Below the pieces are notes generated by a model. It did not search any database, was not told the origin of the DNA, and saw only the letters and a list, made by a program, of their open reading frames with translations. DNA of 5,872 bases, taken from contig JAENJC010000138.1 of assembly GCA_016844545.1 (NCBI GenBank), positions 1 through 5,872 of the forward strand, written 5' to 3'. The stretch's first letter is position 1, and each line of letters starts with the position of its first letter. The DNA comes from Deltaproteobacteria bacterium (GTDB taxonomy: Bacteria > Desulfobacterota > JAENJC01). Made by a program: the position numbers and the translations under genes. Shown here piece by piece: positions 1 to 5,370 of this stretch.

Positions 1-1555
1 GCCTGTCATCAGTTGCCGGTGTTACGTCAAAGATATAGTCTCTATAAAACCTTTCTCTATCGCCTTCAAGAATGCTCCTGAACTCCCTGTGATACAGGGA
101 CTCTGAAAAACGGTTGTATTGATTGGTCTCGTCTTCACCTATTCCAGGGTACCAGACCAGATCAAACCTCTCTTCCTCACAAAATTCCTTTACAGCCGCA
201 ATATCTGATTCGGTTATGGCCCCGTTCTTTGCAAGTATGGTCAATACTCCCCAGCTCCTGATGGCTATGATCCTGTTTGCAGCCTTCTGTTTAGAAGGAG
301 AAGAAGTCTCAATAGCCTCCACAACAGTAGATAGCAGCTTCAACTCCTGCCTTGGGGGCGGGAGGAGGTAAATGGTTGCTGCCACAAAACCGTCTTTTTT
401 AAGGTGCCTGAAGTATTCTGAAAAGGCCTCAACAGTGAGGTTGTACTCCTCCTGAAGCCCCATTATTCCAGAAGACGACGAGCCGAGGGTATCGGTCAAA
501 GGGAGTTGAATAATGTCGAAGAGGCGGCCTGACTTCTTGAGGAGGTCCCTTCCATATCCCTGACCTATATTTATGCGATTGAAAAGATTTCCAGAGAGAG
601 GTGACAGTTCCCCTTTCATGGCTGATACAACTATCCCCCTGGTTTCCGATCCCCACACATCCTTTGCCCCGTTTTCAATTGCAGATAAAGCCTCCATCCC
701 TCCGCCAGGGTCAATGACAAAAACATCCCCTCCCCTTCTGAGGCGGTATGGAAGGGATGAAGGGAGATGGCGCAGGAAGGAGAGGTCTCCTTCAGGATCC
801 ATCTTGCCTGAAGGAGAAAGGATAGTATCAACAACCCTTGCACCTGGGAAATTAAGAACAGAGGATAGTTCCCTGTATGGAGACATCCTGATTTCAAGGA
901 ACTGACTTGAACCAAGTATGGCAATGAGAAGGACAACCTTGGCCACAATAGGGATCAATAGGCTTTTGCCCTTTAGAGTGGATGAGGAGAGAAAAAGCAG
1001 GGATGCGATAAGGGAGAGAACCGCAGAGGCTGTTACAACCCCCTCCCCTCCTGATTTTGAAAAGATATACAGTACCAATAGACACCCAACTCCTGCGCCG
1101 GCCATATCGGCAAGGTAGAGCCTGTGAACCATCTTGTGCATGGATCTGTAGGCTACCGAGAGGATCATCCCTGAAATAACAAATGGAATCGACAGTATGA
1201 GATACTGGGCCAGTATCTTCAGAAACTCTACCCTGCTCCATGCGGCCTTGACCGGGTCAAAGATTATCTGATTCGCTGCCAGAAAAGACAGGACTGCGAC
1301 AATGGAAAAGAGGGCGGATAACGTAGAAAGGTGAATCGGCATTTTGTGGTCGCCGACCACTGACCACCGACCACCGGCCACTGTCATAAATGCGCCCCCT
1401 GCGCCTATCCCAAGGAGGGCTATGCTTATCACCATGAATGCAAAGTGATAACCCTGTGATATTGAGAATATCCTGGTCAGGCCGATTTCATAGATAAGGG
1501 TTGAGACTGAAACAAGAGAGATCGCGAGGAAGAACCTTGCGGAACCGCGGTTCAT
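1..1555 (-). CDS. Multi-pass membrane protein with spermidine-synthase-like SAM-binding domain (partial, C-terminus off window)
   Basis: The frame is open from the ATG at 1555-1553 to the left edge, giving 518 codons with no stop. The N-terminal ~230 residues are hydrophobic and look like several membrane helices, starting with a segment that contains LIYEIGLTRIFS and then LLGIGAGGAF; LYLADMAGAGVGC follows later. The second half resembles a spermidine synthase/methyltransferase fold. It has a glycine-rich SAM-type loop (VIDPGGGMEAL), then GQGYGRDLL, a FDIIQLPLTDTLG strand, and an EEYNLTVEAF segment. The last visible residues, FDVTPATDDR, match the family's usual 'PATDDRPFF' motif that precedes more membrane helices, so perhaps 200 or more residues are missing. 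Known members are mostly uncharacterised and polyamine synthesis is not shown. The start codon overlaps the stop of the upstream marC-like gene (ATGA). No Shine-Dalgarno is visible, so coupling is likely. A 36-bp heptamer-repeat block lies in frame at 1346-1381. Confidence 0.85.
   Translation of the reverse strand, partial: MNRGSARFFLAISLVSVSTLIYEIGLTRIFSISQGYHFAFMVISIALLGIGAGGAFMTVAGGRWSVVGDHKMPIHLSTLSALFSIVAVLSFLAANQIIFDPVKAAWSRVEFLKILAQYLILSIPFVISGMILSVAYRSMHKMVHRLYLADMAGAGVGCLLVLYIFSKSGGEGVVTASAVLSLIASLLFLSSSTLKGKSLLIPIVAKVVLLIAILGSSQFLEIRMSPYRELSSVLNFPGARVVDTILSPSGKMDPEGDLSFLRHLPSSLPYRLRRGGDVFVIDPGGGMEALSAIENGAKDVWGSETRGIVVSAMKGELSPLSGNLFNRINIGQGYGRDLLKKSGRLFDIIQLPLTDTLGSSSSGIMGLQEEYNLTVEAFSEYFRHLKKDGFVAATIYLLPPPRQELKLLSTVVEAIETSSPSKQKAANRIIAIRSWGVLTILAKNGAITESDIAAVKEFCEEERFDLVWYPGIGEDETNQYNRFSESLYHREFRSILEGDRERFYRDYIFDVTPATDDR
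1346..1381. repeat. Heptamer tandem array (YGRCCAC x4) with flanking inverted copy, inside a CDS
   Basis: Four adjacent 7-bp units, CGACCAC, TGACCAC, CGACCAC and CGGCCAC, occupy 1354-1381. They are preceded by the inverted copy GTGGTCG at 1346-1352, separated by one base, which forms a perfect 7-bp palindromic arm pair. The block is 36 bp, exactly 12 codons, and encodes VAGGRWSVVGDH in the minus-strand membrane protein, so the frame is kept. Such GTGGTCR-type heptamer arrays occur in intergenic DNA of some bacteria; finding one in a coding region suggests insertion or slippage expansion. Confidence 0.75.
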
Positions 1556-2142
1556 TTTATATTACCGACTATGTAAATCATTATCCCTTTGCGTACCATC
1601 ATCACACCAATGGCAGCAAGGATGATGTGGGCCAGCTTTGATATGGTCCTGGTGCCTGACTTTCCAAGGATACGGTTTATCGGTTCATAGAGCCAGAATA
1701 CGACCCCGGCAAAGAGTATATTCAGGATTACTGCGGGAATGGTCGGTATTATTCCATACGCATCGGTAAGAAGTATCGTGGTTGTAAGAACCGCAGGGCC
1801 AACTATTAAAGGGACCCCCAGAGGAACGGAGCCCAGACTGTCAGCGTCCACGGAGCGCCACAGTTTTTCATAGGTGAGGATGTCGCGCAGGGAAAGGACA
1901 AAGAGAAGGGCTCCGCCGGCAATCATGAAATCGGCAATGGTAATCCCGATAAAAGCAAATATGGCTTTGCCTACGGCAAGGAATGCAAGGGCAACAACCA
2001 TTGCAGTAACAACCGACTGCCAGATGATTTTGCGAACCTTAGAGCGCTCCAGTCCCTCAATAAGACCAATAAATATCGGCAATATCCCCAAGGCATCCAC
2101 TGCAATAAACAAAGGGACAAAGCAGAGCCAGAATGTAATCAT
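1552..2142 (-). CDS. MarC-family (UPF0056) integral membrane protein
   Basis: This is a 196-residue, very hydrophobic protein with about six predicted membrane helices. It is close to the usual ~200-residue MarC length and appears complete. Family hallmarks are the N-terminal VDALGILPIFIGL (residues 15-27), where MarC proteins carry a D-x-x-G-x-x-P type motif, and the repeat-related GVPLIVGPAVLTT (109-121) that opens the second half. A short charged loop, RDILTYEKLWRSVDADSLGS, separates the halves. Some MarC/SnatA proteins are linked to amino-acid export, but the old link to multiple antibiotic resistance is not supported, so no substrate is assigned. The ATG at 2142 overlaps the nth stop (ATGA, 2139-2142), with GAGG about 5 nt upstream inside the end of nth. 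Its own TGA overlaps the next ATG in the same way. It is the middle gene of a coupled three-gene operon. Confidence 0.9.
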   Translation of the reverse strand: MITFWLCFVPLFIAVDALGILPIFIGLIEGLERSKVRKIIWQSVVTAMVVALAFLAVGKAIFAFIGITIADFMIAGGALLFVLSLRDILTYEKLWRSVDADSLGSVPLGVPLIVGPAVLTTTILLTDAYGIIPTIPAVILNILFAGVVFWLYEPINRILGKSGTRTISKLAHIILAAIGVMMVRKGIMIYIVGNIK

Positions 2143-2771
2143 ATCTCCCTCGATGGACAGATATCATACAGGACACATTCTGCATGATTCGGCTTCCTGG
2201 CCTGACAGACCTTCCTTCCGTGGAATATAAGTAGATGTGAGAGGTTCGACCACTCCTCCTTTGGTGCTATGGGCATAAGGTCCTCCTCCACCTTCACAGG
2301 GTCTTCGTTCTTCGTAAGACCAAGCCTGTAGGAGAGCCTCTTGACATGGGTATCAACTGCAATCCCCTCGTTTATGCCATAGATGTTTGAAAGTACTATA
2401 TTAGCCGTTTTTCGGGCAACACCAGGGAGGGAGATCAGCTTACCCATGGTCTTCGGGACCTGGGAACCGAATTTTTCAATAATCATCCTTGCCGAACCCT
2501 GGATGTTACTGGCCTTGTTCCTGTAGAAGTTTACCGAATAGACATCCTTTTGAAACTCATCGGGATCTGCATCGGCATACTCTTTGACCGAACTATATTT
2601 TTTGAAGAGGGGTTCCGTTACCTTGTTTACCTGGACATCGGTGGTCTGGGCCGAGAGGATGGTGGCAACCAGGAGTTCAAATGGGGTCTTATAGATTAAG
2701 GCAACCTTATGTTCAGGATAGACCTTCTTCAAGCGTTTAAGGATTTCGATGACTTTTTCTTTATTCTTCAT
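2139..2771 (-). CDS. nth: Endonuclease III (DNA glycosylase/AP lyase)
   Basis: Base-excision repair enzyme that removes oxidised pyrimidines and nicks abasic sites. The 210-residue length matches the family. The helix-hairpin-helix LPGVARKTA (115-123) carries the catalytic Lys121, VDTHVKRL holds the catalytic Asp140, and LLVATILSAQTTD is the conserved N-terminal helix. The C-terminal iron-sulfur loop should be C-x6-C-x2-C-x5-C. Here it reads Cys189, His196, Cys199, Cys205: the second ligand is a CAT histidine codon. The frame can be extended to a GTG at 2783, but that GTG lies in the ribosome binding site (GGAGG, minus strand 2781-2777) that sits 5 nt before the ATG at 2771, so I choose 2771. 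First gene of the operon; its stop overlaps the MarC-family start by 4 bp. No strong promoter is obvious upstream. Confidence 0.95.
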   Translation of the reverse strand: MKNKEKVIEILKRLKKVYPEHKVALIYKTPFELLVATILSAQTTDVQVNKVTEPLFKKYSSVKEYADADPDEFQKDVYSVNFYRNKASNIQGSARMIIEKFGSQVPKTMGKLISLPGVARKTANIVLSNIYGINEGIAVDTHVKRLSYRLGLTKNEDPVKVEEDLMPIAPKEEWSNLSHLLIFHGRKVCQARKPNHAECVLYDICPSREI

Positions 2772-2896
2772 AAAAGCCTCCACATGATCATCCGCCCCTT
2801 TATTACCTCCGAATCAAGGGAAAGTGAGAAAATATTATGCCCATTTAAAAAAAGGCTTTCTTAAGGTGTGCTAACTTTAGTTGAAAATTAGGTAGA
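2772..2896. other. Intergenic region upstream of nth; no clear gene
   Basis: This AT-rich spacer lies between the divergent genes. On the minus strand there is a weak possible promoter for nth: TTAAGA, a 19-nt gap, then CATAAT, around 2833-2863. The gap is long and the match poor, so I do not call it separately. No open frame with family resemblance is visible. Confidence 0.4.
2777..2781 (-). promoter_or_regulatory. Ribosome binding site deciding the nth start
   Basis: On the minus strand GGAGG is followed by CTTTT and then ATG at 2771-2769, ideal spacing. It overlaps the upstream in-frame GTG (2783-2781), which is therefore unlikely to be the start. Confidence 0.8.
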
Positions 2897-2963
2897 AGCG
2901 GCTCCAGTCTTTAGAGTATATTGGTTTTGCTGAAGACCAAACTTCAAGAAGAAAGGAGTCGCT
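2897..2963 (+). promoter_or_regulatory. Hairpin that covers a Shine-Dalgarno sequence
   Basis: AGCGGCTCC (2897-2905) can pair over all 9 positions (one G-U) with GGAGTCGCT (2955-2963), which includes the GGAG ribosome binding site and ends next to the ATG at 2964. Inside, GTCTT (2907-2911) can pair with AAGAC (2933-2937). A competing small hairpin, TGAAG/CTTCA (2931-2935 with 2942-2946), uses overlapping bases. The outer pairing would hide the binding site. This could be a regulatory leader, or the inverted end of a degraded mobile element. No known riboswitch class is recognised. Confidence 0.4.
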
Positions 2964-3173
2964 ATGAAGAAGTTAGTACAGAACGTAAGAAAAGTCAAAG
3001 GGTTGGAAAAATTGAATGGGATGGAGCTCATAAGCCGCCAATCCACAAAGACAGCACTGCAAACAGCCAGCAGTCAATGCCTTTGCAATAAAAACTTTAT
3101 TTTGCTATACTCCGTTCAACAGCATAATGGGAGGATAATATGCCTAAGGCTGCAATTGCGGAAAAAACAGTAG
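2964..3173 (+). CDS. Doubtful small ORF, possibly a gene remnant
   Basis: A 69-residue frame begins MKKLVQNVRKVKGLEKLNG after a good ribosome binding site (AAAGGAG, 5 nt spacing). The first ~30 residues are basic and could be a real N-terminus. The C-terminal half (…NKNFILLYSVQQHNGRIICL) overlaps the promoter at 3083-3111 and the start of the next gene at 3140, and it looks like chance translation. I recognise no family. The best reading is the 5' end of a gene cut off by rearrangement, or a short spurious frame. Confidence 0.25.
   Translation: MKKLVQNVRKVKGLEKLNGMELISRQSTKTALQTASSQCLCNKNFILLYSVQQHNGRIICLRLQLRKKQ
3083..3111 (+). promoter_or_regulatory. Sigma-70-type promoter with extended -10
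   Basis: TTGCAA (3083-3088), a 17-nt spacer, then TATACT (3106-3111) preceded by TGC, an extended -10. This is near consensus. Transcription would start near 3118, about 20 nt before the ATG at 3140, so it should drive the small antitoxin-like gene. Confidence 0.7.
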
Positions 3174-3325
3174 TAGTTCCAAAGGAAGAGTACGGATTCT
3201 TAAAAGAGCTGCATAAGACCGTGAAGCGTCAGCAGTTCTTATTTAGGCTGGAAGAGGCTGAAAAGAACCTGAAGGCTGGCAAGGTAAAGAAGATTTCAAT
3301 TGATAAGTTTATTGAGGGCATCTAG
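3140..3325 (+). CDS. Small antitoxin-like protein without a partner toxin
   Basis: A 61-residue protein with a strong ribosome binding site (GGGAGG, 5 nt before ATG) and its own near-consensus promoter. An N-terminal strand-like stretch (KTVVVPKEEYGFLKEL) is followed by a charged helix (FLFRLEEAEKNLKAGKVKKIS) and the tail IDKFIEGI. This plan (VxxPKxEYxxLK, then EAExxLKxGKVK) resembles short RelB/type II antitoxin-like proteins that usually precede a RelE-type toxin; the assignment is by resemblance only. No toxin follows. The TAG stop at 3323-3325 shares its G with the first base of a tRNA T-stem fragment. The gene may be cut or newly ended at a recombination junction, leaving an orphan antitoxin or a short regulatory protein. 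Confidence 0.55.
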   Translation: MPKAAIAEKTVVVPKEEYGFLKELHKTVKRQQFLFRLEEAEKNLKAGKVKKISIDKFIEGI

Positions 3326-3352
3326 CAGGTTCAATCCCTGCATCGCCCACCA
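3325..3352 (+). other. 3'-end fragment of a tRNA gene (probable attachment-site scar)
   Basis: The sequence folds as a complete tRNA 3' end: T-stem GCAGG (3325-3329), 7-nt T-loop TTCAATC, closing CCTGC (3337-3341), acceptor strand ATCGCCC (3342-3348), discriminator A and encoded CCA (3350-3352). The missing 5' acceptor strand would be GGGCGAT, which is common in bacterial tRNA-Val; that identity is inference. Nothing upstream (3277-3324) can supply the D-arm or anticodon arm, as that DNA encodes the small protein. A bare tRNA 3' end followed by a terminator is what one side of an integration at a tRNA gene looks like, or a deletion through the gene. Confidence 0.8.
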
Positions 3353-3366
3353 AAATAAGCTTTAAC

Positions 3367-3397
3367 AAGGGCACGAGAAGTGCCCTTATTTGTTTTT
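3367..3397 (+). terminator. Rho-independent terminator
   Basis: An 8-bp perfect stem, AAGGGCAC (3367-3374) with GTGCCCTT (3380-3387), has a 5-nt loop GAGAA and is followed by a T-rich tail, ATTTGTTTTT. It lies 14 nt after the tRNA 3' fragment and was probably that tRNA's terminator; it now ends transcription of the small upstream gene. Confidence 0.8.
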
Positions 3398-3408
3398 ATA
3401 AAGGGAAG

Positions 3409-5067
3409 ATGGATAAGCGAATAATAACTCTGATCACAGATTTCGGCTTGAGGGACGGATACGTCGGCGTCATGAAGGGTGTTATCTCAGGGATAAACCC
3501 CGATGCATCTGTTATTGATATAAGCCATCGGGTTGCCCCCCAGGATATATCTGAGGCAGCTGCAATCCTCAAGGACTCATACCGTTACTTCCCTAAGGGA
3601 GCTATCCATCTTTTAGTAGTTGATCCCGGCGTTGGTGGGAGCAGACGGCCTATCATTGTCGAAACTCCTGACTACACCTTTGTTGGCCCTGATAACGGCG
3701 TATTCACACCGATATACGAATCGGGCGAGGTGCTGAGGGTAACAGAAATATCCAACAGAGAGATGCTCCTCCCGTACATCAGCAGTACATTCCACGGTAG
3801 AGACGTATTTGCCCCTGCAGCTGCTCATCTCTCAAAGCTTCTGCCGTCATCTATCTTCGGCCCTGAGATAACCGACTACGTCAGGATAAAGGCCTCTGTT
3901 CCTGAGATTAAGGGGGACATCATGACAGGAGAGGTTGCCTATATCGACAACTTCGGCAACCTTATCACAAATATCGATATAGGTACCCTTCGTAACTTTT
4001 GTGAAGATGAAAATTTCGATGTAGAAATAAAGGGTAAAACTATCCACGGACTTAAAAAAACCTATGCAGCGAGTGCGGGAGGGAAACTGATTGCACTCAT
4101 AGGAAGCTCCAACAGGCTTGAGATTGCGGTAAATCAAGGAAACGCCGGAGATTTTCTAAAGACTGAAAAAGGCGCTATAGTCAAGGTGAGGAAAGGCGGA
4201 GGGAGACATCTCAAGTATAAATTGAACCTCTTCCTCTTCATAGCCACTGTATTTACAACCCTCTTTGCAGGAGCCCTTCAGCAGGGGGTTAACCCTCTTG
4301 TTACCCCATGGAAGATATACAAAGGGTTCCCGTTCTCGTTTACCCTCCTCTCTATCCTCCTTATACACGAACTCGGCCATTTTTTTACGTCCAGAAAGCA
4401 CAAGATACAAGCAACTCTTCCTTATTTCATCCCAGCCCCATCATTTATCGGCACATTCGGAGCCGTCATATCCATGAAAGAACTCCCACGGAGCAGGTCT
4501 GCTATAATGGATATAGGGGTGTCTGGCCCTCTGGCGGGATTTGTTGTGGCTGTGGCCGCTTATATCCTTGGCCTATATCTACCGAGCGGACAATCAACTC
4601 TTACTCTGTCGCCTGTTGGGGAGTCCATATTGAGCAAGGCTCTTATATGGCTCATAAGAGGGGATGTCCCTGAGCATGCAAGCATACTTATACATCCGAT
4701 AGGTTTTGCCGGCTGGCTTGGCCTCTTTGTCACATCTCTCAACCTCCTACCCGTAGGTCAGCTTGACGGTGGACATGTTTCTTATGCCCTGCTCGGTGAT
4801 AAGCAAAGATTCCTGGCATGGTTCACTGTTTTCATCCTTATATTTCTTGGTTTATTTGTCTGGCAGGGGTGGTTGTTCTGGGCGTTTCTGACGCTTATAA
4901 TAGGGATAAGACACCCGAAGCCCATAGACCCCCAGAAGAAAGACCCTCGGTCTTGTTGCCTTGATCATCTTTATCATCACCTTCATGCCCACCCCCTTTG
5001 CCTCTTAAAAAAATTTATTGCGTATCATTACTTTTTACTTGACTTTGCCAGTACAGGTATAGTATAA
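3409..5067 (+). CDS. SAM hydrolase (DUF62) fused to M50 site-2 protease; C-terminal frameshift
   Basis: One 552-residue frame. Residues 1-262 are a SAM hydroxide adenosyltransferase, which hydrolyses S-adenosylmethionine to adenosine and methionine. ITDFGLRDGYVGVMKG opens it, Asp72 and Arg79 lie in VDPGVGGSRR, His129 in FHGRDVFAP, and the C-terminal domain has YIDNFGNLITNI. These fit the Asp-Arg-His set of characterised DUF62 enzymes. After a GGGRH linker, residues 272 onward are an intramembrane metalloprotease: helix LNLFLFIATVFTTLFAGA, zinc motif HELGH (320-324), and NLLPVGQLDGGH with Asp453 as third ligand. Both parts are near full length. With the extra N-terminal helix the hydrolase would sit in the cytoplasm. 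There is no stop or ATG between the domains, but GGAGGG precedes AAG codon 269 and TTG codon 272, suggesting two ancestral genes. The residues after ~507 are out of frame; see the separate entry. Confidence 0.85.
   Translation: MDKRIITLITDFGLRDGYVGVMKGVISGINPDASVIDISHRVAPQDISEAAAILKDSYRYFPKGAIHLLVVDPGVGGSRRPIIVETPDYTFVGPDNGVFTPIYESGEVLRVTEISNREMLLPYISSTFHGRDVFAPAAAHLSKLLPSSIFGPEITDYVRIKASVPEIKGDIMTGEVAYIDNFGNLITNIDIGTLRNFCEDENFDVEIKGKTIHGLKKTYAASAGGKLIALIGSSNRLEIAVNQGNAGDFLKTEKGAIVKVRKGGGRHLKYKLNLFLFIATVFTTLFAGALQQGVNPLVTPWKIYKGFPFSFTLLSILLIHELGHFFTSRKHKIQATLPYFIPAPSFIGTFGAVISMKELPRSRSAIMDIGVSGPLAGFVVAVAAYILGLYLPSGQSTLTLSPVGESILSKALIWLIRGDVPEHASILIHPIGFAGWLGLFVTSLNLLPVGQLDGGHVSYALLGDKQRFLAWFTVFILIFLGLFVWQGWLFWAFLTLIIGIRHPKPIDPQKKDPRSCCLDHLYHHLHAHPLCLLKKFIAYHYFLLDFASTGIV
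4929..5008 (+). pseudogene. Frameshifted native C-terminus of the M50 protease
   Basis: In the annotated frame the C-terminus becomes a Cys/His-rich tail (…CCLDHLYHHLHAHPLC) unlike any M50 protein. If one C of the CCCCC run at 4929-4933 is removed, the frame continues as PIDPRRKTLGLVALIIF and then IITFMPTPFAS, ending at TAA 5006-5008. That matches the family's usual final helix and its D-x-R-R-K-x-L-G-L lead-in. The repaired gene would encode 532 residues and would end before the promoter at 5039, which the frameshifted frame overlaps. Either a natural one-base insertion or a homopolymer sequencing error explains it. Confidence 0.8.
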
Positions 5068-5068
5068 A
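5039..5068 (+). promoter_or_regulatory. Probable sigma-70 promoter of the HU gene
   Basis: TTGACT (5039-5044), an 18-nt spacer, then TATAAA (5063-5068). It is the best match upstream of the HU gene and lies beyond the repaired protease stop at 5008. A start near 5075 implies a leader of about 295 nt. Confidence 0.5.
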
Positions 5069-5370
5069 CTACCCAAATCAGGTACTTGGTAATCATAATA
5101 ATCAATTAAAACATATGGTTATCGATCCGGATTTACAGCCCGCAAAGCCACTATAATCAAGCACTTGCGAGCTTCACTCATAGATAAGATTGTCTAAAGG
5201 ATTTAATAGAGTTCAGCCGTATAAAACACCTTAAGCAAAACAGTTAATGGCCATCTCTGATACAGGAGGTGATAAACAAAGGTTTTTCTGGGGAGGGACT
5301 TAGGTCAAGCTAGTCACGCGGTAATTTCAAAGCCCTTAGGGGTAAAAAAACAAACCAAGGAGGATAACAA
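5069..5370 (+). other. Long leader/intergenic region upstream of the HU gene
   Basis: About 300 nt with no recognisable gene. It holds AGGAGGTGAT (5264-5273), a perfect 10-nt complement of the usual 16S rRNA 3' end, with no ATG, GTG or TTG at a usable distance. The wording AGGAGGTGATAAACAAA there resembles the real HU start region (AAGGAGG-ATAACAAATG at 5357-5373), so it may be a decayed duplicate. A short open frame after the TAA at 5273-5275 runs to a TGA that overlaps the HU ATG (5371-5374), but it has only a CTG as possible start. No tRNA, known riboswitch or strong terminator hairpin is visible. Confidence 0.45.
5357..5363 (+). promoter_or_regulatory. Ribosome binding site of the HU gene
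   Basis: AAGGAGG sits 7 nt before the ATG at 5371, a strong site consistent with abundant expression. Confidence 0.8.

Noticed and set aside
573..905. Opposite-strand and alternative-frame ORFs over the left gene, e.g. 573-905 plus and 894-1241 minus
   Set aside because: They overlap a continuous 518-codon frame with clear family motifs and have low-complexity, Pro/Ser/Arg-rich translations.
2772..2783. GTG start at 2783 for nth, adding four residues
   Set aside because: The GTG lies within the GGAGG binding site that serves the ATG at 2771.
2860..3110. Left end of an insertion sequence (TTGAAAATTAGGTAG-like AT-rich stretch, inverted arms, truncated ORF)
   Set aside because: No transposase domain, matching second end or target duplication is visible, so I note the idea only under the hairpin finding.
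3277..3352. A complete tRNA gene ending at the CCA at 3350-3352
   Set aside because: No 5' acceptor strand GGGCGAT, D-arm or anticodon arm can be found upstream; that DNA encodes the small protein. Only the 3' end is present.
3397..3402. TATAAA at 3397-3402 as a -10 element for the SAM hydrolase gene
   Set aside because: It sits only 6 nt before the ATG and lacks a -35 at proper spacing; it is the tail of the terminator.
4308..4673. 121-residue plus-strand ORF inside the protease region
   Set aside because: It is a shadow of the M50 frame that carries HELGH; its translation has no family resemblance.
5120..5165. CGCAAAGCCAC (around 5143-5153) recalls the GACGCAAAGCCAC core of class I cyclic-di-GMP riboswitches
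   Set aside because: The required flanking parts (GGCAAACC before it, and the GNNGCCGGGUUGCC-like 3' strand) are not present, so a short chance match is more likely.
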